Below, piece after piece: positions 19,656 through 28,648 of a DNA stretch of 32,932 nucleotides. Positions within the stretch are counted from its first letter, which is position 1. Each line of letters begins with the position of its first letter. A program made the translations under genes and the position numbers. Location of the stretch: the NCBI GenBank assembly GCA_024711265.1, contig JANJTG010000091.1:1-32932 (forward strand). Direction: 5' to 3'. The notes under the pieces are model-generated. The model did no database searches, was not told where the DNA came from, and saw nothing but the letters and a program-made list of their open reading frames with translations. Source of the DNA: Bdellovibrio sp. Lineage in GTDB: Bacteria; Bdellovibrionota; Bdellovibrionia; Bdellovibrionales; Bdellovibrionaceae.

Positions 19656-20204
19656 CTAGTAACTCATGCAAACTCCGAGGTTTGACCCTTGAAGAACCTG
19701 GCGGCACGTCGCCCCTGTGCCGCAGGTGTTTCCTTGGTCCAATAGGCAGCTCTGAGTGAGGGTTCTCGAGCATTGTGAACTATTGCTTCCGCCGGGAATG
19801 TTTGAAAACTGAGGAAAGTTGATTGTGGTCTGTGGCGCCGGGCTTGAAGAGTATCCCCACTGCCAATAAAGGAAGTAACCACTATAAGGTTGAAGAAGTT
19901 GTGCGTTCACACAGCCCAATCCGTAAGTTCCATTGTACGTCGGCATATAACCGCCTGGGCAATTACAGAAGCCATATTGATTAAAATACGCCGTGTAGTC
20001 ATAGGCGGAATTGGCAAGACCCGGGTAGGCCATCCAGCCCTGATATTGAGAGTAAATCGTGTTATTGCAGTAAGCCGTTCCGTTCAAACAATTAGTGTTG
20101 AGTGGAGTCGATACTTGAGTAGTTGTTACGCCACCAATGCCATTGTCGTTACCTTGGCAGGCAGCGAGGAAAAGTGCGAAAACTAAAAATACCAACCTTT
20201 TCAT
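19656..20204 (-). CDS. Cys/Tyr-rich predicted lipoprotein of unknown function
   Basis: MKRLVFLVFALFLAAC lipobox; about 10 further Cys residues including GFCNCPGGY. Confidence 0.8.
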   Translation of the reverse strand: MKRLVFLVFALFLAACQGNDNGIGGVTTTQVSTPLNTNCLNGTAYCNNTIYSQYQGWMAYPGLANSAYDYTAYFNQYGFCNCPGGYMPTYNGTYGLGCVNAQLLQPYSGYFLYWQWGYSSSPAPQTTINFPQFSNIPGGSNSSQCSRTLTQSCLLDQGNTCGTGATCRQVLQGSNLGVCMSY

Positions 20205-20354
20205 AAAGGGGCTCCTTCAAAAATCTGTTCAACAATGATGTAAGGTCCAAGTTCCATGCCTTCGGGGACTTTCTTCAAATTCGTTTATATTTGAACTGAG
20301 GGGCAATATTTCCAAAGAAGGTGCCCTTTTTGGGCATCTTGCGCCGCAAAAGAG

Positions 20355-20387
20355 AACCCCCCTTAAAGCGTTCTTGGGGGGTTTTAG
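20355..20387 (+). terminator. Orphan intrinsic terminator upstream of the lipid-related operon
   Basis: AACCCCCC (20355-20362) / GGGGGGTT (20376-20383) followed by TTTA; no plus-strand gene upstream of it in this interval. Confidence 0.7.
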
Positions 20388-20447
20388 GGTTGGCAGGGGA
20401 CTCCTTCTTCTTTACCCTTAAGAGGTATGATTCGAAGGGAGTCGATC

Positions 20448-20960
20448 ATGAAATACATCGGATGTTTGATGGCCTTTCTTTTGGCCCTGCCAGCGTCAGC
20501 CGCAATTTCAACACAAAAAAGCAAACCGACAGCGTCTAAAGTTCTTTCGGGTGAAGGCGTGAGTTTCGGAGGTCTTGCCGGGACTGGATTCACTTTGTTG
20601 GACGTGCGTCGCACGACCGATACGAAAAAAGGTCTGGAACGCATTGTGATTGATGTGGGTGATATGAGGGGAGCTCCTCTGCGCGGTTGGCCTGGATATT
20701 ATTATGCGGAACTCAAAAAAAATCCTTCTCGCTTAGTCATTGATTTTGCGCAAATGCCGAATGCCAATATAGATCAAACCCAGATCTCATCGCGTTTGAA
20801 AAGTTCTTTGGCGGTGACAAAAAGTACTTTGAGTTTGGATCCGGTGGATAGCTCTTTGAATTTAACCTTGGATCTTAAGAAGAACACCAAGGTCCGTGTT
20901 TATCAGGTGGCAGGTAAAAAGACGACCAGTAAAGTTGTCATCGACCTTGTCGCGGAGTAA
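20448..20960 (+). CDS. Secreted AMIN-domain-like protein
   Basis: Signal peptide MKYIGCLMAFLLALPASAA; RIVIDVGD...NPSRLVIDFAQMPNA...KVRVYQVAGKKTTSKVVIDL pattern. Confidence 0.65.
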   Translation: MKYIGCLMAFLLALPASAAISTQKSKPTASKVLSGEGVSFGGLAGTGFTLLDVRRTTDTKKGLERIVIDVGDMRGAPLRGWPGYYYAELKKNPSRLVIDFAQMPNANIDQTQISSRLKSSLAVTKSTLSLDPVDSSLNLTLDLKKNTKVRVYQVAGKKTTSKVVIDLVAE

Positions 20961-20965
20961 AAGCG

Positions 20966-21712
20966 ATGTTTCGCTTTTTATTTCCTCTTTTGATTCTGTT
21001 ATCGGTATCAGCTCAAGCTCGGGTGTTTAACATCAACAACGAAAATTTTGCGGCGTACTTCCTGGCGACAGGGGGAGGTTCGCAATTAGGAACTCACGCT
21101 GTGGCCGGAGAGGCCGGGGCTGGTGTTAATTATAATGGCGGTGTGAATTATAATTACACCGGAGAATTCGGCTTTCTTTACTCTAAACCTCGCGCGAGTT
21201 TGCGATTTGGCTTTGAGATTCTAAAGCCGTCGGTTCTGGAATCCACGGCTAACAACGGGACTTCGGATTTATATTCCGCAAAGAGTGATGTCTTGGGATA
21301 TGTTCCAAAACTTTCCTTTGAGTTGAATGTGCACGGCGATAATAGTTCCCGTTCGTTTATTTCTGCAACGGTGGGGACCGCCAGTGTGACTTTAAAAAAT
21401 GATTATGCTTTGACGGCGGCGGGACAGACAGCTTATCCAGGCGTTGTGGATCACAGCATTGAAGCCAAAGGTTCGAGCACATTGCTTTCGGCCTCTTTGG
21501 GGTATGAAGGAATTCTGACCGACACCACAACGGTGATAGTCGAGTTTGGCTATAGACAGCTAAAAATTGATAACTTGAAATATTCCAAAGACGTGACGAC
21601 ATTTTCTGGGGCAAAAACTAGCGGTGATGATCTTATGACTTCCTCGGGGGTCAAACGAGAGTTGGACTTTTCTGGCGGTTTTATTTCAATCGGATTTCGC
21701 TTTTACATGTAA
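20966..21712 (+). CDS. Outer-membrane beta-barrel protein
   Basis: Signal peptide ending AQA; barrel-like alternation; C-terminal SIGFRFYM. Confidence 0.7.
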   Translation: MFRFLFPLLILLSVSAQARVFNINNENFAAYFLATGGGSQLGTHAVAGEAGAGVNYNGGVNYNYTGEFGFLYSKPRASLRFGFEILKPSVLESTANNGTSDLYSAKSDVLGYVPKLSFELNVHGDNSSRSFISATVGTASVTLKNDYALTAAGQTAYPGVVDHSIEAKGSSTLLSASLGYEGILTDTTTVIVEFGYRQLKIDNLKYSKDVTTFSGAKTSGDDLMTSSGVKRELDFSGGFISIGFRFYM

Positions 21713-21715
21713 GGG

Positions 21716-22405
21716 ATGAACAACATGAGCGCTTTGTATCGTCTAAAGGGACTTGAGTATTCCTATTTGTGGAATAAGCAGCAGGTGCCGGTTCTTAAGG
21801 GCATTGACCTGGAACTGGAAAAGGGATGTTTTACCTGTATCGTGGGCCCGAGCGGGACGGGGAAGACGACGCTATTAAATCTTTTGGGGCTTATTGATAC
21901 ACCCTCCAATGGTCATATCGAATTCAGTGGCGAAGATGTCACTCATCTTCAAGAGAAAGAAAAAGAACAAGTACGTTTGCATAAAGTGGGATTTATATTT
22001 CAAGCCTTCTATCTGATCCCCACGCTGACGGTTTTAGAAAATACGTCTTACTTTCTGCCTTCTTTGGGGTACTCCCATGCGGCATCACAAAAAACCGCCA
22101 TGGAAACGTTGGATCTTTTGGGGTTGGCAGATCACGCCAAAAAAAGACCTTTAGAGCTTTCGGGAGGACAACGTCAGCGTGTAGCCATTGCTCGCGCCAT
22201 TGCTAAAAAGCCCATGGTTGTTTTGGCTGATGAACCTACGGCGAATCTGGATTCTGTGACAGCGGAGATGACGATCAATGCTTTCAAAGAGCTTCAGAAA
22301 ACTGAGAACACCAGTTTCATTTTTTCTACGCACGACTCCCATTTGGTGAGTTTTGCAAAATCGGTCTATCGCATGAAAGACGGGCAAATCGAGGGGAGGG
22401 CGTAG
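21716..22405 (+). CDS. ABC transporter ATP-binding protein (LolD/MacB-like)
   Basis: Walker A GPSGTGKTTLLNLLG, signature LSGGQRQRVAIARAIA, Walker B VVLADEPTANLD. Confidence 0.95.
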   Translation: MNNMSALYRLKGLEYSYLWNKQQVPVLKGIDLELEKGCFTCIVGPSGTGKTTLLNLLGLIDTPSNGHIEFSGEDVTHLQEKEKEQVRLHKVGFIFQAFYLIPTLTVLENTSYFLPSLGYSHAASQKTAMETLDLLGLADHAKKRPLELSGGQRQRVAIARAIAKKPMVVLADEPTANLDSVTAEMTINAFKELQKTENTSFIFSTHDSHLVSFAKSVYRMKDGQIEGRA

Positions 22406-22407
22406 TC

Positions 22408-23616
22408 ATGTTGGAACTTCTCAAAATCGCTTGGCGCAATCTATTTAGAAATCCTCGTCGCACTTGGGCCAGTCTTTGTACGGTGGCTTTGGGTTCTGCA
22501 GGTCTTTTGATTTATCAAGGTTTTAACTCGGGCGTGATGAATCAGTATCGTGAGAATGTGATTCATGGATATTATGGGTATGGCCAAGTTTTTCCCGAAA
22601 ACTATTTTGGCAAAGTTCATGAACAACCTTGGAAGTTGTGGTTTGAGGACGGTGAAAAGATCGAAGCGCAGCTTCGTTCTTCTCCCGCCGTGACTCAAGT
22701 ATTCCCGCGTGTTTCCTTTTATGCGTTCATTGTTAAAGGTGGCATTACACTGGGGGGGAAAGGCGAAGGGGTCATTCCTGAACGAGAAAATACGTTCTTC
22801 ACCGAGATGAACTTTATCGCCGGTCATGATCTTCAACATCCCGATCAAATCATCCTCGGAAAAGGTTTGGCAGAAAGTTTGGATGCTAAAGAGGGAGACA
22901 CCGTCACCTTGCTGACTCAGACCGTGAATGGGCAGTTGAACGGAGCGGATTTGACCGTGGCGGGGATCTTCTTTACAGGTAAAAAGGTTATTGATGATTC
23001 GTTTTATCGTGTGGACTTAAAGCAGGCGCAGCAGCTTCTTGATACTCGTCGTATTGAGATGTTTTCACTGGCGACTCAAGGAGTGGATGCTTGGCCTCAG
23101 GTTGAAAAAGATATTCGGAAAGCCAATCCTCAGTTGGAAGCCGTGCCCTTTGAAATTTTGGATAAAAACTATTACCAAAATTCAGTGGATTTCTTAAATG
23201 CGCAGTTTTCTTTCATTCGTTCGATCATTCTGGTCATTGTCGCTATGGGGATTTTTAATGTGATTTCGGTGGGACTTTTGGAAAGAGCGGGAGAGATGGG
23301 GGCCTTACGTGCCAACGGGGAAAAGCGCAGCCGTCTTTTTAAAATACTTCTACTAGAAAATAGCCTTTTGGGAATTCTCGGAGGCTTTGTGGGAATTTGT
23401 TTGGCGGTGTTGGTTGATAAGACCTTATTAGTGAAGGGGATTCCGATGCCCCCGGCACCGGGAATCACTCGTCAGTTCTTTGTGTTCTTGGATATCATGC
23501 CCAGTCACTACGTTCAGGCGTTGTTGTTGCCCATGATCGCTACTGTTGTAGCCAGTTTGTGGCCGACCATTAAACTTTTGAAAAAATCCATCCCAGAACT
23601 TCTGCGTTCAACATAA
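22408..23616 (+). CDS. ABC transporter permease, FtsX/LolE/MacB-like
   Basis: N-terminal IAWRNLFRNPRRTW, C-terminal FtsX-like TM region with LRANGEKRSRLFKILLLENSLLGILGG. Confidence 0.92.
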   Translation: MLELLKIAWRNLFRNPRRTWASLCTVALGSAGLLIYQGFNSGVMNQYRENVIHGYYGYGQVFPENYFGKVHEQPWKLWFEDGEKIEAQLRSSPAVTQVFPRVSFYAFIVKGGITLGGKGEGVIPERENTFFTEMNFIAGHDLQHPDQIILGKGLAESLDAKEGDTVTLLTQTVNGQLNGADLTVAGIFFTGKKVIDDSFYRVDLKQAQQLLDTRRIEMFSLATQGVDAWPQVEKDIRKANPQLEAVPFEILDKNYYQNSVDFLNAQFSFIRSIILVIVAMGIFNVISVGLLERAGEMGALRANGEKRSRLFKILLLENSLLGILGGFVGICLAVLVDKTLLVKGIPMPPAPGITRQFFVFLDIMPSHYVQALLLPMIATVVASLWPTIKLLKKSIPELLRST

Positions 23617-23797
23617 TTTAGAAATGTGAGAGACCTCGTCTTCGAGGTCTCGGCAATTTGTCCACTTCTTAGACACGATGGTAAAATTTGCAGTTTATGC
23701 GCCTTTCTAGAGCGTCAATTCCAATTCAAAGTACTTCACGCCCCTAAAAAAAACGGTATAAGACTTGCTCTCTGGATTTCTTGGAGTCAAAAAATTT

Positions 23798-24796
23798 ATG
23801 AGAGTGTCCGTTCTGGTTAATTCTAAAGCCGGTTCCGTGAATGCGGAGCTGATTGAGGCTAAGGTGCGCGAAGCTTTGTTTCGCTGCGACCTGCGCTTCT
23901 GCCGTCCACAGACGTTGACGGAGATGTGCGACTTCCTCAGTGAGGAACGAGCGCAGAAGACGGACTATGTTATTATCTGTGGCGGCGATGGCACGATCAA
24001 CGTGGCCTTGCAATGTCTGATGAAATGTCAGGAGCATCTGCCCATTCCTCCGATCGTGGTTGTTCGTTCAGGAACAGCTAATGATTTAGCCCATGAAATC
24101 GGAATTTCAAATCGCATCGATCACGCCGTTCGCAACATCTTCGAAGGTGTTGTGAAGAACATTGACGTGATTGAGATCAGTTCAGGAGAGAAAAAAACCT
24201 ACATGCTGACCAATGGAGGCTTGGGAATGCCTGCGGTGGCGGCTGAATTGGCGAATAAATTTAGAAGTCATTTGCAGACCTTGGCAAATTCTCCGAAGTC
24301 GGCGGCGGCCTATAAGTATCTGGCGCAAAAAAGCTATTATGCTGTTAAGAAAATGGGACCCACGGTTTATTCGATGATGACCGCGGAGGCGATTCGCACG
24401 TGGAATCCCGAGGGTTGGGAGCTTGAAATTGAGATTCCTGGCAAAGTGAATATCGAAACTAGTTCCCCGATTGTTTTGATTAATAATCAGCAAAGTATCG
24501 GGGCCAGTTTCTTGCCAGCCCCTTACACCTCAAATACAGATGGCACCGTCAATCTGTTGTTGTCGGAAACGAAGAACATTCCGGAACACACCCGAGCGGC
24601 CTTGCACATTCGTCGTGGTAGTATTGATAAATCTTCCGCTTTCAAATCGTTTGAGCTCAAAGAGTTCAGACTAAAGAGCCAGAATCCCCGTCGCGCTTTG
24701 ACTTTTTTTGGGGATGGCGAGATCCTTCTCAAAGATGTTCAGGAGCTGTCAGTTCGCTGTATACACCGCGGACTTCCTGTTATGGTCAGACAATAG
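23798..24796 (+). CDS. Diacylglycerol kinase catalytic-domain (YegS/LCB5) family lipid kinase
   Basis: VNSKAGSVN, VIICGGDGTINVALQCL, VVRSGTANDLAHEIGI, FLPAPYTSNTDG. Confidence 0.9.
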   Translation: MRVSVLVNSKAGSVNAELIEAKVREALFRCDLRFCRPQTLTEMCDFLSEERAQKTDYVIICGGDGTINVALQCLMKCQEHLPIPPIVVVRSGTANDLAHEIGISNRIDHAVRNIFEGVVKNIDVIEISSGEKKTYMLTNGGLGMPAVAAELANKFRSHLQTLANSPKSAAAYKYLAQKSYYAVKKMGPTVYSMMTAEAIRTWNPEGWELEIEIPGKVNIETSSPIVLINNQQSIGASFLPAPYTSNTDGTVNLLLSETKNIPEHTRAALHIRRGSIDKSSAFKSFELKEFRLKSQNPRRALTFFGDGEILLKDVQELSVRCIHRGLPVMVRQ

Positions 24797-24816
24797 GTGC
24801 AATCTGGAGGTCTTCC

Positions 24817-25836
24817 TTGACCAAACCCCGAATCCTCGTCACAGGGGGAACTGGTTTTCTTGGCAAAAGAGTCATTCCTCTGCTTCGTGAAAAATTCGAA
24901 GTGGATGTGCTTTCCCGTTCGGGTAAGACGGAAGTCCAGGGAGACCTGACTGAGTGGAATGCCGGACTGGACCTGGAATCTTTGAAGAATAAAAACTATT
25001 CTCTCTTCCTTCATATGGCCGGTCTTTATGACCTGACCGCCTCTAAAGTGGATTGTTATCAACATAATATTTCGACGATGGGAATTGCCTTGAAGGTGGC
25101 CGATGCCTTGAAGATTCCTTTTTTCATTAACACCAGCACGGTGGCGGCGGGGATTAATTCTAGCCTGGGGTCGGTAAAACCTTATGATCTAAATTTTTCC
25201 AAATCTTTTCCTGATGCTTATTCCGAGTCGAAAGCTTTAGGAGAGCAGCTCTTACAAAATTGGGCGGCACGGTCTATTCAGGGGCGAGTGAATTTAAGAT
25301 TGGGCGTGCTGGTCGGGGACTCTCAAAAAGGAACCATCGAGCGCATTGATGGGCCTTACCATTCGGCCGAAGCTTTTAATAAAATCCGCCCCATGATTGA
25401 GTCATTCCCGACTTCGTTGCCGTTGCCGGGGAATGCGCAAACCAAACTTCCCTTGGTGCCGGTGGACAAAGCCGCCCAAGCGATCGTAAGGTTTTGTGAG
25501 TGGACGCTGTCTCACAAACCGCAGGGTTATCAAAGTTATCATGTGACGCCCACATACGGATTGGGTGTGAAAGAGCTGTATGTTTCGGCTTTGAAGTATC
25601 AGGCGATTCCTCATCGAGGAATCGTTTTGTTCGATCAGATTTCAGAGTCTGTGATTTTAAAGATTTCAAAGTTTTTGGCGAAATTTCCCGAAGAAGAACT
25701 GCATTATCTGATGAACTTCCCAATTTACGACACGACGGCGACACGCGAGGTGTTGGGAGAAAACTGGTGCCCTGAGTTTAAAGAATACGAACAAGTTTTT
25801 TGGAGCGGCTATGAAGAATTCGTATCGCATCGCTGA
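24817..25836 (+). CDS. NAD-dependent epimerase/dehydratase (extended SDR)
   Basis: RILVTGGTGFLGKRVIPLL, YSESKALGEQLL (YxxxK); TTG start with GGAGG SD. Confidence 0.88.
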   Translation: MTKPRILVTGGTGFLGKRVIPLLREKFEVDVLSRSGKTEVQGDLTEWNAGLDLESLKNKNYSLFLHMAGLYDLTASKVDCYQHNISTMGIALKVADALKIPFFINTSTVAAGINSSLGSVKPYDLNFSKSFPDAYSESKALGEQLLQNWAARSIQGRVNLRLGVLVGDSQKGTIERIDGPYHSAEAFNKIRPMIESFPTSLPLPGNAQTKLPLVPVDKAAQAIVRFCEWTLSHKPQGYQSYHVTPTYGLGVKELYVSALKYQAIPHRGIVLFDQISESVILKISKFLAKFPEEELHYLMNFPIYDTTATREVLGENWCPEFKEYEQVFWSGYEEFVSHR

Positions 25837-27940
25837 GATCAGCTTCGGTCGCCCGCATTGGGATACCGCCTACGAATTTGAGTTCGAAGGAAAACAGTTT
25901 GAAGTTCAAAGATTCAGCGCCAATTTTTCCGTCGAGACAGTTCGTCGTTTGATCGAGAGTCTTCGCAATCAAGTCGATGCTTTTGCTTTGACCAGTTTGC
26001 CTCCGGTCATTAAGTTGGATCAAAAAAGTTACGTCCATCGTCAGTACTTGGAAATCATGGGTATTCCGTCACCAGTGCCGCTGTGTGATGGGACGGGGCT
26101 GCGTGAGATCGCAAATATCAATTCATTGGTGAAACATATCGAGGCAGGAAGTATTCAACCTGATCGCGGCGTGTTTTTTCCTTCGGCGGTCTTTTCGACA
26201 GAGTTGGAAGAGTATATTCGAGATCGTTATCGTAAATCGGTCTACATTGGCGACGCGTATTCGCTCTTAGGTGTTCCGTGGTTGATTCAACCTTTTCCTG
26301 GTCTGATGACATTGTCAAAGCTTGTTTTGAATGTCGCTAACTTTAAAGATTTACGAAAGAACACGCCTTTGGCGGAAACTAAGCTACAAAAGATGAGTCG
26401 TTCTTCGTTAGCCGCGCAGGTTGAAAATATCCAATATGTTTTCTGCGATCTGCCCTTCTTACTTCTTTTTGATACCGCAACGGAGTTTGTTCGCGGGAAG
26501 GACTTGGTGATTTGGTCTTCGCATCCTTTGATGGAGGCGGAAGCTAAGAAGTTTTCCCCGCGCAGTATTATCAATTTATTCCCGGAAAACTACCGCATCC
26601 ATCCTTATATGAACTATTCTGTTTTGGATGCGACCTTGCGTTTGTCTCATGGGCGAACGGCGCCATTGACGATTGAAGAGTGGGAGCAGATTCTGACCGA
26701 AGACACGGAGATTCGTCAGGTGGCCCGCAAATATGTCATGACTCGAAATGTTTCGACACAGGCGAAAATATCTTCTGGCATGAATACGGTGAAAAATAAG
26801 ATCTTGGGTCAACCAGAGCCTGACTTTGCCTTTGTGATCCACGCATTGTCACACCAGGATTTTATGCGTTTACCGATTTTATCGGCGTTAAAACACATGC
26901 CCAAAGAGTGGAATGACCCCTTTGACCGAATGGCAGCGAAGGCTCCTCCTTTTGTGCATGGCCATATTAAGCATATTATCAGTTCAGAGACGGGTGAAGA
27001 GATTAACGGTATTCTTTATGCTTTGCCGGCCACTCCGAAAGTGCTTAAAGAGACTGATCCTGAGGTGATCTATCGAAAAATCGAAAGTCTTTGTTATGAT
27101 GCCGCCAATCGCGGTGCGAAGATGATTGGTTTGGGGGCGTACACCAAGATTGTGGGGGACCAGGGTATCACCATCAATCAAAACAGTCCTATCCCGGTGA
27201 CCACGGGAAACAGTTTGAGTGCGTCGGCCACCCTGTGGGCCCTGAACGATGTGGTTCGGAAGATGCACCTTTTGAATATGGATCCACAAAATGGGTTGGT
27301 CGATGGCATGGCAATGGTCATTGGGGCCACGGGTTCGATCGGGCAAGTCTCTGCCAAACTTTTAGCTTTGGTGTTTAAGAAGCTTTGTTTGGTGGCTCCG
27401 CGTATGAATCGTCTGCAAGAGTTGAAATATGAAATTCAAAAGATGTCGCCACACTGTGAAGTCATCGTGGCGACAGATGCGAATGAACTGGCGGGTGAAG
27501 CGGACGTACTGGTGACGGCAACCTCTGCTTTAGACCACAAGATCGTCGATGTGATGAAGTTAAAACCCGGAGCGGTTGTCTGTGATTGTTCAAGGCCTTT
27601 GGATTTTGATATTGAAGATGCGAAAAAGCGTCCTGATGTGTTGATTATTGAATCCGGCGAAGTGGTCCTGCCAGGACCAGTGGAGCTAAACTGTGATATC
27701 GGCCTTCCGGGCAACACGGTCTATGCGTGCTTGGCAGAGACCGCCTTATTGACCCTTGAAAAGAGATACGAAGCCTTTACCATGGGGCGAGATATTGAAT
27801 GGGACAAGGTGAAGCAGATTTATAAAATGGCCCGTCGCCACGGAGTTCAATTGGCGGCGATTCAGGGTCACACGGGGATTATTACGGACAAAGAGATTGA
27901 ACTCACAAGACAACTGGCATTATCAAAACGAAGGAAATAG
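25811..27940 (+). CDS. Two-domain protein: N-terminal about 337-aa uncharacterised domain plus C-terminal long-chain acyl-ACP reductase (AAR)-like domain
   Basis: C-terminal half: MIGLGAYTKIVGDQGITINQNSPIPVTTGNSLSASATLWAL, MVIGATGSIGQVSAKLLA, VVLPGPVELNCDIGLPGNTVYACLAETALLTLEKRYEAFTMGRDIEWDKVKQIYKMARRHG, resembling cyanobacterial AAR; start overlaps the previous gene by 26 nt. Confidence 0.8.
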   Translation: MKNSYRIAEISFGRPHWDTAYEFEFEGKQFEVQRFSANFSVETVRRLIESLRNQVDAFALTSLPPVIKLDQKSYVHRQYLEIMGIPSPVPLCDGTGLREIANINSLVKHIEAGSIQPDRGVFFPSAVFSTELEEYIRDRYRKSVYIGDAYSLLGVPWLIQPFPGLMTLSKLVLNVANFKDLRKNTPLAETKLQKMSRSSLAAQVENIQYVFCDLPFLLLFDTATEFVRGKDLVIWSSHPLMEAEAKKFSPRSIINLFPENYRIHPYMNYSVLDATLRLSHGRTAPLTIEEWEQILTEDTEIRQVARKYVMTRNVSTQAKISSGMNTVKNKILGQPEPDFAFVIHALSHQDFMRLPILSALKHMPKEWNDPFDRMAAKAPPFVHGHIKHIISSETGEEINGILYALPATPKVLKETDPEVIYRKIESLCYDAANRGAKMIGLGAYTKIVGDQGITINQNSPIPVTTGNSLSASATLWALNDVVRKMHLLNMDPQNGLVDGMAMVIGATGSIGQVSAKLLALVFKKLCLVAPRMNRLQELKYEIQKMSPHCEVIVATDANELAGEADVLVTATSALDHKIVDVMKLKPGAVVCDCSRPLDFDIEDAKKRPDVLIIESGEVVLPGPVELNCDIGLPGNTVYACLAETALLTLEKRYEAFTMGRDIEWDKVKQIYKMARRHGVQLAAIQGHTGIITDKEIELTRQLALSKRRK

Positions 27941-27948
27941 GAGATGTC

Positions 27949-28647
27949 ATGAAGACACTTTTGGCTGTAGGCGTTTTAGCTTTTTCGTTCCACGCGGGGG
28001 CGGCAGAAGATCCGGCAGAGTGGGTGAAAAAGGCCGACAATATTCGGAATCCTGCTGAATCCTATGAAATGAAAATCAAAGTCGAAACCTCAGAAAACAC
28101 ATCGGTCTTTCAAGTCTACCTAAAGGGTCAGGACAAAACTTTGATTGTGACAAAAGAGCCTGCACGAGACAAAGGGCGCAACATGTTGATGTTGGATCGT
28201 GATTTTCACGCCTATGTTCCCAATTTAAAGCGTTCGATGCGGTTGTCCTTGGCACAAAAACTTTCCGGCCAGGTCGCAAACGGGGACATCTCTCGCACAC
28301 GTTGGTATGGCGACTACTCTGTCATGAAAGAGGCTGAAAGCAATGGCGAGATCCAACTTCTTCTTAAAGGAAATAAAGACAATCTGACTTATGCCTGGAT
28401 TCGCCTGTGGCTGAAAAAGGGAAGCTTTGAGCCTTTACGTGCTGAGTACTTGGGGCTTAACGGAAAGACCATACTAAAAAAGGCCAGCTTCGAAGACTAT
28501 AAAAGCATTGCCGGGGCCGTTCGGCCGACCACTTTAAAAATCGAAGATACCAACAAACAGATCAGTCATATTCGTATTTTAGAGATGGGTAAAAAAGACT
28601 TTTCTGACTCCTTCTTCTCAGTTCGCAATATGGAAAGCATGAAGTAG
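27949..28647 (+). CDS. LolA-like outer-membrane lipoprotein-sorting family protein (PF17131/TP0789-type)
   Basis: Signal peptide; KGRNMLMLDRDFHAYVPNLKRSMRLSLAQKLSGQ...ISRTRWYGDYS pattern. Confidence 0.72.
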   Translation: MKTLLAVGVLAFSFHAGAAEDPAEWVKKADNIRNPAESYEMKIKVETSENTSVFQVYLKGQDKTLIVTKEPARDKGRNMLMLDRDFHAYVPNLKRSMRLSLAQKLSGQVANGDISRTRWYGDYSVMKEAESNGEIQLLLKGNKDNLTYAWIRLWLKKGSFEPLRAEYLGLNGKTILKKASFEDYKSIAGAVRPTTLKIEDTNKQISHIRILEMGKKDFSDSFFSVRNMESMK

Positions 28648-28648
28648 A

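Noticed and set aside
23626-23820. 64-aa ORF and GAGACCTCG/CGAGGTCTC hairpin in the gap before the lipid kinase
   Set aside because: The ORF runs into the kinase start and lacks features. The hairpin is real but has no T-run, so I did not call it a terminator.
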